A DNA stretch of 64,000 nucleotides from Achromobacter marplatensis (GTDB lineage Bacteria > Pseudomonadota > Gammaproteobacteria > Burkholderiales > Burkholderiaceae_B). The notes below the pieces were generated by a model. That model was not told where the DNA came from, ran no database searches, and saw nothing but the letters and a program-made list of their open reading frames with translations. Positions 8,443 to 18,279 of the stretch are shown here, one piece after another. Position 1 is the first letter of the stretch. Each line of letters starts with the position of its first letter. Both the position numbers and the translations under genes were made by a program. The stretch is from contig NZ_NJIG01000006.1 in assembly GCF_002209535.1 (NCBI RefSeq), forward strand, positions 1 to 64,000. Direction: 5' to 3'.

Positions 8443-10932
8443 ATGAAAACGTGGTTCAAGCGCATTTTGATAGGCCTGGTGGTGTTGGTTGTCGTGGCCG
8501 TCGTTGGCCTGGCCATCTTCTTGCTGACATTCGATCCCAACGCGTACAAGTACAAGCTGGAAGAGCTTGTGCAGGAACGCTATCACCGCACCCTCACGAT
8601 CGACGGCGAGATCGAGCTTTCGCTCTTCCCGCGCATCGGCCTGTCGGTCCAGGGCGTCTCGCTGTCCGAGCCCAATAGCCCGGACACCTTCGCCTCTATC
8701 GAAAGCACCCGCCTGGCGGTTGCGGTGTGGCCGCTGCTGTCCAACAGCTTCGTGGTGGACCACGTGGCCATCAGCGGCTTCAAGGCGCGCGTGGTGCGCG
8801 ACAAGGAAGGCCAGTTCAACTTCAGCAACCTCGTGGGCGGCACGCCCGCGATCACCTCCGCGCCTTCCAATCCGGCCGAAGCGCTGGTGGGAGCCGCCCA
8901 GACCGCGGCGCAGGCCATCACCAGCGGGACGTTGCCGCCGTCACGCAACAACATGCAGATCGACATCGCCGGCCTGGACTTGAAGGACGGCGAAGTGCAG
9001 TTGCAGGACGCGATTTCGGGCATGGCAGTGGCCGTGACGAAGATCAACGCCAACACCGGCCGCGTCACCTTCAACCAGCCTTTCGATGTGCGCCTGACGG
9101 CGCGCGTCGAAGGCGGCAACCCCCGTGTCGACGCCAACCTGACCGGCCAGGCCCTGCTGACGCTGGACCCCTCGGCCAAGCGCTATGCGGCCCAGAAGCT
9201 GGATCTGCGCATGGACGGCAAGCTGCCCGGCGCGGAAGCCAAGAGCCTGGCCATGCGCGGCAACCTGGCCTTCAACGGCCAGAAGTCGGCGCTGGACGTG
9301 GCGGGCCTGGAAGTGGTTTTCCAGGGCGACATCACCGACCCGGCCGCGCGCGCCACCAATGTGGAAGCCAGCGTGGCCATGCCCAAGCTGGCGATCGATC
9401 CGCACAAGAGCCAGCTGCAGATCGAAAAGCTGGCCGTGCGCGCCAAGGGCAATTCCCCGGACGGTCCGTTTGAATTGGCCGTGGACGCGCCCGCGCTGAA
9501 CATTTCGCCCGCGTCAGCCACCGGCGAAGCGCTGACCGGCCGCGTGCGCATCAGCGGCCTGGACGCCAGCTTCGGCCTGAACGGCATCAGCGGCAACGCC
9601 GCCGAGCTGGACATCAAGGAAGCCAAGGTGGATAGCACGTCCAAGAATGGCGAGCGCGTGGTCAAGCTGAATTTCGCTTCGCCGCTGACCTTGAACCTGC
9701 TGCAGCGCAGTGGCGGCCTGTCCGGCCTGCGCGGCGACGTGAACATCACCGACCCGGGCCTGCCCAAGGGCAATCTTCAGATTCCCGTCATTGGCAGCTT
9801 GAACGTGGACCTGCTGAAAGACCAGGCCACCAGCAAGATCAACGCCGTGCTGGAAGGCGGCAAGTTCGACCTCAGCGCCGACATCACCAAGCTGTCCGAT
9901 GCGCCGCTGGTGAATTTTGCGCTGGCGGTGGATACGCTGGATCTGGACAAGCTGGTGCCGCCTGTTGCGGCAGCGCCGGCCAAGCCGCCTGCCGATGGCA
10001 AGAAAGACGAGTCCAAGCCGGCTGCGCCTGCTGCACCGGCGGATGATTCGATCAACCTGTCCGCGTTGATCGGCCCCAGCGTCAACGGCACCCTGAAGGT
10101 CGGCAAGTTGGTCGTGCGCGGCCTGAAGGCCGATGACGTAGCCGCCGCCGTCAAGCTGGACAAGGGCAAGCTCGAGATCTCCAGCCTGACAGCCGGCCTG
10201 TACGGCGGCAAGCTGGCGGGTGCGCTGTCGGTTGATGCCGCGCAGGGCAACCAGTTGGCCACCAAGATGTCGTTGGCCGGAATTTCGATCGAACCGTTGC
10301 TGATGGACTTGGCAAAGCAGAACGTGCTGACCGGCGCGGGCAGCTTGGCGCTGGACCTGAAGACTGCGGGCGCCAATGTCTACGCCATGAAGAGCGGCCT
10401 GGGCGGTACCTTGCAATTGCGCCTGCGTGACGGTGCGGTCAAGGGGATCAACCTGACGCAGACGCTGCGTGAGCTCAAGGCGGCGTTCAAGCCGGAATCG
10501 CAAGACGAGACCGTGCCCGCCGACACCAGCAAGCAGACGGAGTTCTCCGAGATGGATGCCGACCTGGCCTTCACCAAGGGTGTGGCTGCCGTGAAGCGCC
10601 TGAACGTCGTATCGGCGTTGCTGCGCGTGACCCAAGGCGATCCGGCCAGCATCGACTTCGTGAAGGACGAGCTGAACCTGGTGGCGCGTGTGCGTGTCGT
10701 CAACCCGGCGGCCGACCCCGAAGGCAAGGAACTGATCGACCTGAAGGACGTGACGATCCCGGTGCACGTGAAGGGGCCTTTCGACAAGCCGTCCTACACG
10801 GTGATGTGGAAGGACGCCATCGGCAACATCCTCAAGCGCAGCCTGGAAAACAAGCTGCGTGAAGCGGTGACGGGCAAGGGCAAGAACGGCGCGGCCGTGG
10901 ACAAGGCCTTGAAGGGATTGCTGGGAAAATGA
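8443..10932 (+). CDS. asmA: AsmA-family protein
   Basis: Large envelope protein of 829 residues with one N-terminal membrane anchor (residues ~6-28, rich in Val/Leu/Ile) followed by a long beta-rich periplasmic body. The AsmA signature FDPNAYKYKLEELVQERY and LTIDGEIELSLFPRIGLSVQ comes right after the anchor. A Pro/Ala/Lys linker sits near residue 510-530, and the AsmA C-terminal region (GLGGTLQLRLRDGAVKGINL) near 650. AsmA-like proteins are linked to phospholipid transport to, or assembly of, the outer membrane. ATG 8443 is chosen because it directly precedes the anchor; the frame extends upstream to 8353 without support. It overlaps the next gene by ATGA. Confidence 0.9.
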   Translation: MKTWFKRILIGLVVLVVVAVVGLAIFLLTFDPNAYKYKLEELVQERYHRTLTIDGEIELSLFPRIGLSVQGVSLSEPNSPDTFASIESTRLAVAVWPLLSNSFVVDHVAISGFKARVVRDKEGQFNFSNLVGGTPAITSAPSNPAEALVGAAQTAAQAITSGTLPPSRNNMQIDIAGLDLKDGEVQLQDAISGMAVAVTKINANTGRVTFNQPFDVRLTARVEGGNPRVDANLTGQALLTLDPSAKRYAAQKLDLRMDGKLPGAEAKSLAMRGNLAFNGQKSALDVAGLEVVFQGDITDPAARATNVEASVAMPKLAIDPHKSQLQIEKLAVRAKGNSPDGPFELAVDAPALNISPASATGEALTGRVRISGLDASFGLNGISGNAAELDIKEAKVDSTSKNGERVVKLNFASPLTLNLLQRSGGLSGLRGDVNITDPGLPKGNLQIPVIGSLNVDLLKDQATSKINAVLEGGKFDLSADITKLSDAPLVNFALAVDTLDLDKLVPPVAAAPAKPPADGKKDESKPAAPAAPADDSINLSALIGPSVNGTLKVGKLVVRGLKADDVAAAVKLDKGKLEISSLTAGLYGGKLAGALSVDAAQGNQLATKMSLAGISIEPLLMDLAKQNVLTGAGSLALDLKTAGANVYAMKSGLGGTLQLRLRDGAVKGINLTQTLRELKAAFKPESQDETVPADTSKQTEFSEMDADLAFTKGVAAVKRLNVVSALLRVTQGDPASIDFVKDELNLVARVRVVNPAADPEGKELIDLKDVTIPVHVKGPFDKPSYTVMWKDAIGNILKRSLENKLREAVTGKGKNGAAVDKALKGLLGK

Positions 10933-11315
10933 GCACTTCGGACTTCCAGCCCATCGCGGAATGCGGCGTGACGCCGCAGCCCGCCGCGGCCGCCTACCAC
11001 CGGCAATGGTTGATCGCCAATGATTCCGGCCAGTGGCTGAACCGCGAACTGTGCCCGCGGCTGGCCGATGTGTCGGTGGAATTGCGTTTGGGTTATCTGG
11101 TGCTGAAGGCGCCGGGCATGCTGCGCATGGACATCCCGCTGGACGTCATCGAAGACGACGACAGCGTGCGCTACAGCATGAAGGTGGGCGAACAGACCAT
11201 CGACGTGGTCGACGAAGGCGAACTGGCCGCGGCCTGGATCTCGAACTTCGTGCAGGTGCCTTGCCGCATCATGAAGGTGCACCCGGATACGCCCGTGGCC
11301 GTCTGGCCCGCCTGA
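10929..11315 (+). CDS. Stand-alone MOSC N-terminal beta-barrel protein
   Basis: A 128-residue protein whose sequence follows the MOSC N-terminal beta-barrel pattern (RQWLIANDSGQWLNRELCPRLA, a central PGMLRMDIPLDV strand pair, and a closing AAWISNFVQVPCRIMKV). In mARC/YcbX-like enzymes this barrel precedes a molybdenum-cofactor sulfurase MOSC domain. Here the protein stops before any MOSC domain, with no catalytic Cys region. It is translationally coupled to asmA (ATGA). Function unknown; a binding or accessory role is inference. The stop is covered by a CCTGAAC/GTTCAGG inverted repeat (11311-11326). Confidence 0.65.
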   Translation: MSTSDFQPIAECGVTPQPAAAAYHRQWLIANDSGQWLNRELCPRLADVSVELRLGYLVLKAPGMLRMDIPLDVIEDDDSVRYSMKVGEQTIDVVDEGELAAAWISNFVQVPCRIMKVHPDTPVAVWPA

Positions 11316-11357
11316 ACTGGTTCAGGAAAGCTGCCGGAGGGATCCGGCGGCGCGCTC

Positions 11358-13451
<2,094 letters not shown>

Positions 13452-13473
13452 GCGAGCTCCGTACCGTTATTAG

Positions 13474-13485
13474 TGGTGTACACCA
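13474..13485. promoter_or_regulatory. Palindrome upstream of coaD
   Basis: TGGTGTACACCA is a perfect 12-bp palindrome about 20 bp before the coaD start, in the rsmD-coaD gap. It may be an operator; no matching regulator is evident. Confidence 0.3.
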
Positions 13486-13509
13486 TCCTCCGAAGCTCGG
13501 ATTATTGAT

Positions 13510-14076
13510 CTATTTCCGCAATGCAGCAAATTCGAGCAGATGGTAGTGGACCGCGCCTGCCTTGTCCTGCCGCAAGATCTGGAATCCTTCGGGGGCTTCG
13601 ATGGGGGTTTCCGCCTCGACATAGACTAGCCCATGCTCGGCCAGAATGCCCGGCAGGATCGGCCACAGGCGCGGCAGCCAGCCCTGTCCGAAGGGCGGAT
13701 CCAACAGGATGAGGTCAAATCGGGACGCATCCATCCGTTCGGCGACCTGCATCGCATCGCCCACATGGATGCGTATCATGTCGGCTTTGAGCTTGTCGCG
13801 CAGTGTCCGCAGCGCGGACGCCGCGGTCTTGTCCCGCTCGACCATCTGCACATGCGCCACGCCGCGCGAGGCCGCCTCGAATCCCAGGGCGCCGCTGCCG
13901 GCGAACAGATCCAGTACCTGCTTGTCGGCGAATTCGCCGGCCCACAGGTGATTCAGCCAGTTGAACAGCGTCTCGCGCACCCGGTCGGGCGTGGGGCGCA
14001 GCGTCTCCACGTCGGGCACGGCGATGGGGGTGCGCCTGTATTGGCCACCGACGATACGAATATACTTGTTACCCAT
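13510..14076 (-). CDS. rsmD: 16S rRNA (guanine966-N2)-methyltransferase
   Basis: SAM-dependent methyltransferase acting on 30S subunits, 188 residues. Motif I is LDLFAGSGALGFEAASRG and the catalytic motif is LLDPPFG. The start MGNKYIRIVGGQYRRTPI matches the family. The frame stays open upstream, antisense to the proline-rich part of ftsY, but that extension is an artefact of GC-rich codon use. Its ATG (14076-14074) shares two bases with the divergent ftsY ATG (14075-14077). Confidence 0.95.
   Translation of the reverse strand: MGNKYIRIVGGQYRRTPIAVPDVETLRPTPDRVRETLFNWLNHLWAGEFADKQVLDLFAGSGALGFEAASRGVAHVQMVERDKTAASALRTLRDKLKADMIRIHVGDAMQVAERMDASRFDLILLDPPFGQGWLPRLWPILPGILAEHGLVYVEAETPIEAPEGFQILRQDKAGAVHYHLLEFAALRK
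14061..14066 (+). promoter_or_regulatory. Possible ftsY -10 hexamer (leaderless start)
   Basis: TATACT sits eight bases before the ftsY ATG, inside the rsmD coding sequence. If used, transcription would begin at or within two or three bases of the start codon. The -35 is weak and no Shine-Dalgarno sequence precedes the ATG. Confidence 0.35.
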
Positions 14077-15475
14077 GTTTAGCCGCTTCTTCAAGAAAAA
14101 AACCCCTCCGCCCGCCGCGCCGGCCCAGCCCGCGCCGCCGCCAGAGGTCGTAGACGCCGTCGTGGCGCCTGCGCAGCCCGCTGCCGCGCCGGTGATTCCG
14201 CCGCCGCCCGCCGCGCCTGCTCCGACTCCCGAGGTCGTTGCACCGGCGCCTGCGCCGGTTTCCCGTCCTGCTTTCGAGCCGACTCCCGCACCGACCGCGC
14301 CTGCCGCGCCGCCGGCTGCGACGCCTACGCCGACTGTAGCGCCGTATGCGCGAGCCGAGGCTCCGGTCCAGGCCCCCGTCCAGGCGCCGATCAGCCCGCC
14401 GCCGGTCGCCGTGGTTCCGGCCGCAGCGCCTGCACCCGCACCGGCGCCCATGCCGGCTCCAGCGCCGGCTCCAGCGCCGCCTGTCGCGGCAATCGCCCCG
14501 GCGCCGGCCCCTGTGCCTGCGCCGCCTCCCGCCGCTGAACCTGTTGCCGCCGAGGCGCCCAAGAAGGCGTCGTGGCTGTCGCGCTTGAAGCAGGGCTTGT
14601 CGCGCACCGGCCAGAGCATTGGCGGCATCTTCATCGGCGTCAAGGTCGACGAAAACCTGTTTGAGGAACTCGAATCGGCGCTCATTATGGCCGATGCCGG
14701 CCTGGAGGCCACCGAGAAGCTGCTGACCGCGCTGCGTGCGCGCGTCAAGAAGGAACGCATCGAAGACCCGGCCAAGGTGAAGACGGCGCTGCGCCAGTTG
14801 CTGGCCGATCACCTGCGTCCGCTGGAGCGCGCGTTTGACCTGACTCGCGCCAAGCCGCTGGTGGTGATGATCGCCGGCGTGAACGGCGCGGGCAAGACGA
14901 CGTCCATCGGCAAGCTGGCCCACACGTTCCAACGCCAGGGCGCCAGCGTCCTGCTGGCCGCGGGCGACACGTTCCGCGCCGCGGCGCGCGAACAGCTCGT
15001 GGAATGGGGCAGCCGCAACAACGTCAGCGTGATCGCGCAGGATGGCGGCGACCCCGCCGCCGTGGCGTTCGACTCGGTCAACGCGGGCCGCGCGCGCGGC
15101 ATGGGCGTGGTCATGGTGGATACCGCCGGCCGCTTGCCCACGCAACTGCACCTGATGGAAGAACTGAAGAAGATCCGCCGCGTCATCGGCAAGGCGGACG
15201 CCACCGCACCGCATGAAGTGCTGCTGGTGGTGGACGGCAACACCGGGCAGAACGCGCTGGCGCAGATCCGCGCGTTCGACGCGGCCATCACGCTGACGGG
15301 CCTGGTCGTGACCAAGCTGGACGGCACCGCCAAGGGCGGCACCTTGGCAGCGGTCGCGGCGGGCAGCCAGGGCGTACGCCCGATTCCGGTCTACTGGATC
15401 GGCGTGGGCGAAAGCCTGGAAGACTTGCAGCCGTTCGTGGCGGACGAGTTCGCCGCGGCCTTGCTGGCGGACTGA
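14075..15475 (+). CDS. ftsY: Signal recognition particle receptor FtsY
   Basis: GTPase that docks SRP-ribosome complexes at the inner membrane; 466 residues. The N-terminus MFSRFFKKK is a short basic amphipathic stretch suited to membrane contact. Residues ~10-165 are an extremely Pro/Ala-rich linker in place of the acidic A domain of E. coli. The NG domain begins near WLSRLKQGLSRTG (~170). It carries G1 GVNGAGKTT, the DTFRAAAREQL box, DTAGR, and TKLDGTAKGG. An in-frame start 38 codons upstream (13961) lies inside rsmD and is rejected. Confidence 0.96.
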   Translation: MFSRFFKKKTPPPAAPAQPAPPPEVVDAVVAPAQPAAAPVIPPPPAAPAPTPEVVAPAPAPVSRPAFEPTPAPTAPAAPPAATPTPTVAPYARAEAPVQAPVQAPISPPPVAVVPAAAPAPAPAPMPAPAPAPAPPVAAIAPAPAPVPAPPPAAEPVAAEAPKKASWLSRLKQGLSRTGQSIGGIFIGVKVDENLFEELESALIMADAGLEATEKLLTALRARVKKERIEDPAKVKTALRQLLADHLRPLERAFDLTRAKPLVVMIAGVNGAGKTTSIGKLAHTFQRQGASVLLAAGDTFRAAAREQLVEWGSRNNVSVIAQDGGDPAAVAFDSVNAGRARGMGVVMVDTAGRLPTQLHLMEELKKIRRVIGKADATAPHEVLLVVDGNTGQNALAQIRAFDAAITLTGLVVTKLDGTAKGGTLAAVAAGSQGVRPIPVYWIGVGESLEDLQPFVADEFAAALLAD

Positions 15476-15496
15476 GCCACCCGCAGAAGGAACAGA

Positions 15497-15530
15497 GAAA
15501 CGGGGCGGCGCGCAAGCGCCGCCCCGTTTC
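15497..15530. terminator. Bidirectional hairpin between ftsY and plc
   Basis: GAAACGGGGCGGCGC and GCGCCGCCCCGTTTC form a perfect 15-bp stem around GCAA. There is little T-tract on either side, but the location between convergent genes suits a shared terminator. Confidence 0.65.
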
Positions 15531-15550
15531 TATTGGCGCTGAATCAAGCC

Positions 15551-17746
15551 TCAGGCGACTTGGCCCATCGCCGGGTCGCTGACGCCGTCTTTGCCCGTTT
15601 CCATGCGCCCGGCAAAGCGGCGCTGGAATGCGCCGTAGCCGTCGCAGGCCACCGCAAAGTCGTACCACTGGCCGCTGTCGCCGACCGGCCAGCTCAGTTC
15701 GCCGGTCTGGCCCGGTTGCACGGTGGCGGTCCAGGGGCCGTCGCTGCGGTACGCCATCGCGCGCACGTTGAACGTGCAAGCCTGGCTGCCGTTGTTGTGC
15801 AGCTTGACCTGCACCTGCGGGTCGTCGCAAGGCACGTAGCAAACCTGGATCTCGGGCTGCGCGCCGCCCGTCTGCATCAGGTCGCCCGCGAAGGCGCGGT
15901 GGTAACCGTTCGGCCCCAGCACCCACAGGTCGTACTTGCCGCTGTCGCCCGCGACGTCCCAGGCATCGTCCAGCGATTTGCCCGCCTCGACCACATAGCG
16001 GCGGGGAATGCGATCCAGGTGCAGCTTGTCGTACACATGGAAGACGGCCGCCGCCTGGCTGCTGCTGGCGTTGGCGAACAGCAGCGTCACGCGGTTCTCG
16101 CGCGCGTCTTCGCGTGCGCTCGTATGCAGTTCGTAGGGCAGGGCGCGCGATGGGCGCGTGCCGGGCGCCTGCTTGGCCAGCGTCTGTTGCGTGGGGACGG
16201 CGATGGCGGGCTGCGCTTCCTGCCAGGTCGTCAGCCCGTCGGCGTCCGTCTTGGTCGTGCGGCCCGGCAAGGTCGGCAGCGCCGCGCTGTTGGGTGACAC
16301 GAAATTCAGGGTTGAGGTGAGGTCGCCGCAAACGGCGCGGCGGAACGCGCTGATGTTGGGTTCGACGACGCCGAAGCGCTGCTCCAGAAAGCGCAGCGCC
16401 GAGGTGTGGTCGAACACTTGCGAATTGACCCAGCCGCCGCGGCTCCACGGCGAAATCACCCACATCGGCACGCGCATGCCGGGACCGAACGGCTTGCCGT
16501 CGGCCGTCAGTTGCTTGGGCGTGGCGGGCGGGTACGTGAAGTACTCGAATGCCATCTCGGCGTCCGTCAGCGTGGACTTGCCCACCAAGCTGCCGTCGTC
16601 GTTGCGTGACGGCGCGGACGGCGTGGGCATGTGGTCGAAGAAGCCGTCGTTCTCGTCGTAGGTGACGAGGAACACGGTCTTGCTCCAGACCTCGGGTGAT
16701 TGCGTCAAGGCGTCCAGCGCGGCCTGGATGTACCACGCGCCCTTGGCGGGGCTGGAAGGGCCGGGGTGTTCGCTGTATGCGGCCGGCGGGATGATCCACG
16801 ACACCTCGGGCAGCGTGCCGTTCATGACGTCGTCGCGCAGGCTCTGCAGGAAGCCGCCGTCGGGCATGGTGTTGCCGAAGCCCTTGGCCAGCGGGCTGTA
16901 CTGGTCGTCGATGGCGGGGTTGTAGGCGGGGCCGCCCTGGTTGGTCACTTGCCGGTCAGCCGGCATCTTTTCGATCTCGGCGCGCCAGTGCCGGAAGCTC
17001 ATCATCTCGTTGCAGCCGAAGTTGTCCGGGATGTTCTGGTAGACCTTCCAGCTGACGCCGGCCTTTTGCAGGCGGTCGGCGTAGGTGGTCCACGTCCAGC
17101 CTTCGGTGGACGGGCCCACGTCGGCGCCGTCGTTCATTTCGTTCATCACCACCGATACGTTGTCGCCGGACGGGCCGTTGGTGCCGGTCCAGAAGAACAG
17201 GCGGTTGGGGATGGTGCCCGCGTGCATCGCACAGTGGTAGTTGTCGCACAGCGTGAAGGCGTCAGCCAGCGCGCGGTGGAACGGGACTTCCGCGTTCTCG
17301 TAATAGCCCATCGACAACGGCTGCTTGGCGCTGGGCCACTTGTTCATGCGGCCATGATCCCAGGCCGCCTGGCAATTGGGCCACGAGTGCGGCGTGCTGC
17401 CGGCGCGTTGGGCGTTGCCCAGCGTGGTGTCCAGGTGATAGGGCAGCTCTTCGGTGCCGTCGCTGCGCGTCTGATGGAACACGGACTTGCCGTTGGCCAG
17501 CGGAATGGGGAAGCGGTCGCCGAAGCCGCGCACGCCGGGGAAGGTGCCGAAGTAGCCGTCGAAGGAACGGTTTTCCAGCATCAGCATCACGACGTGCTTG
17601 ACGTCCTGGATGGTGCCGGTCGGGCTGCTGGCTTCAATGGCCAGGGCGCGGCGGATGCTGGGCGGGAACATCGATAAGGCGCTTACGGCGGCCGTGGTTC
17701 CCAGTGTGGTTTTGAAGAACTTTCTCTTTGAGGCGTCGAACGTCAT
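15551..17746 (-). CDS. plcN: Phosphocholine-specific phospholipase C (Tat-exported)
   Basis: Hydrolyses phosphatidylcholine or sphingomyelin to diglyceride or ceramide and phosphocholine; 731 residues, like Pseudomonas PlcH/PlcN. The N-terminus has a twin-basic Tat signal (SKRKFFKTT, then a hydrophobic stretch to RRALAIEA), with KR in place of RR. The phosphoesterase domain carries MLMLENRSFDGYFG and THSWPNC/AWDHGRMN. Two beta-rich repeats of the DUF756 type follow after residue ~500 (YDLWVLGPNGYHRAF; WYDFAVACDGYGAFQRRF). GAGAAG precedes ATG 17746. The assignment to PlcN rather than PlcH is not certain. A tiny lipoprotein gene lies just upstream on the same strand. Confidence 0.9.
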   Translation of the reverse strand: MTFDASKRKFFKTTLGTTAAVSALSMFPPSIRRALAIEASSPTGTIQDVKHVVMLMLENRSFDGYFGTFPGVRGFGDRFPIPLANGKSVFHQTRSDGTEELPYHLDTTLGNAQRAGSTPHSWPNCQAAWDHGRMNKWPSAKQPLSMGYYENAEVPFHRALADAFTLCDNYHCAMHAGTIPNRLFFWTGTNGPSGDNVSVVMNEMNDGADVGPSTEGWTWTTYADRLQKAGVSWKVYQNIPDNFGCNEMMSFRHWRAEIEKMPADRQVTNQGGPAYNPAIDDQYSPLAKGFGNTMPDGGFLQSLRDDVMNGTLPEVSWIIPPAAYSEHPGPSSPAKGAWYIQAALDALTQSPEVWSKTVFLVTYDENDGFFDHMPTPSAPSRNDDGSLVGKSTLTDAEMAFEYFTYPPATPKQLTADGKPFGPGMRVPMWVISPWSRGGWVNSQVFDHTSALRFLEQRFGVVEPNISAFRRAVCGDLTSTLNFVSPNSAALPTLPGRTTKTDADGLTTWQEAQPAIAVPTQQTLAKQAPGTRPSRALPYELHTSAREDARENRVTLLFANASSSQAAAVFHVYDKLHLDRIPRRYVVEAGKSLDDAWDVAGDSGKYDLWVLGPNGYHRAFAGDLMQTGGAQPEIQVCYVPCDDPQVQVKLHNNGSQACTFNVRAMAYRSDGPWTATVQPGQTGELSWPVGDSGQWYDFAVACDGYGAFQRRFAGRMETGKDGVSDPAMGQVA

Positions 17747-17783
17747 TGGCTTCTCTGTCGTTGAGGGTCGGAGGGGAACGGGC

Positions 17784-17969
17784 TCATGGGGCGCAGTGCG
17801 ACGCGCACGCGGCGGGCGGCGTGGTGGGCGTCGTAGGCGGGGGAGGAGCCGGTTCGTCCGAATCGTTGTCGTCGCCGCCGCAGGCGGACAGCGAAAACAC
17901 GAGCGACAGTGCGCAAAAGGCCGCGAGGCCTCGTCTTGCATGGGCGAGCAAGTGGGAAGTGGGTTCCAT
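17784..17969 (-). CDS. Small Asp/Pro/Thr-rich lipoprotein
   Basis: A 61-residue reading frame with a clear lipoprotein signal: Arg residues, a hydrophobic core (FCALSLVFSLSAC) and LSAC lipobox with +2 Gly. The short mature part is GGDDNDSDEPAPPPP plus a Thr/Pro run and two more Cys. It ends 37 bases before the phospholipase C start and reads in the same direction, so co-expression is likely. Function unknown; it resembles the N-terminal linkers of larger lipoproteins, so it could be a remnant. Confidence 0.6.
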   Translation of the reverse strand: MEPTSHLLAHARRGLAAFCALSLVFSLSACGGDDNDSDEPAPPPPTTPTTPPAACASHCAP

Positions 17970-18279
17970 GGTTCGGTCAGGTGTGGATGGGCTGACGGCC
18001 CGCAGGGGCCGTTGCCGTCACACAGGACGAATGTCGGGCGGATGCTGCGGGCCACGAGAGCGCCCGGCGCATGCTGGCCGGACGACAGCGATCCAGTATT
18101 GGCGCGTCGGATGTCGTTCTTTTGACAGCCAGCTGACCCGTTGCTGTGCGCGCCGCTTTTTTTGAAACGCGGTGCTAGATGCGTGTCGAAGTGAAAACGT
18201 ATTCAACGATTGACTTACCGTTGCGGTAAACGCGCGCGCCCGCCATGGCCGCCCGGGCCATGGCGCGACATGCGGCGTT
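17970..18279. other. Intergenic region upstream of the lipoprotein/plc genes
   Basis: No gene seen. The only clear structure is the inverted repeat TTACCG-TTG-CGGTAA at 18215-18229, which could be an operator or part of the CYTH-CHAD gene terminator. AT-richer sequence around 18150-18220 may hold the minus-strand promoter. Confidence 0.4.

Noticed and set aside
14069..15214. Gly/Arg-rich minus-strand frame opposite ftsY, and the 421-codon extension of rsmD
   Set aside because: Both come from the Pro/Ala-rich ftsY linker read backwards. RsmD has its conserved start at 14076.
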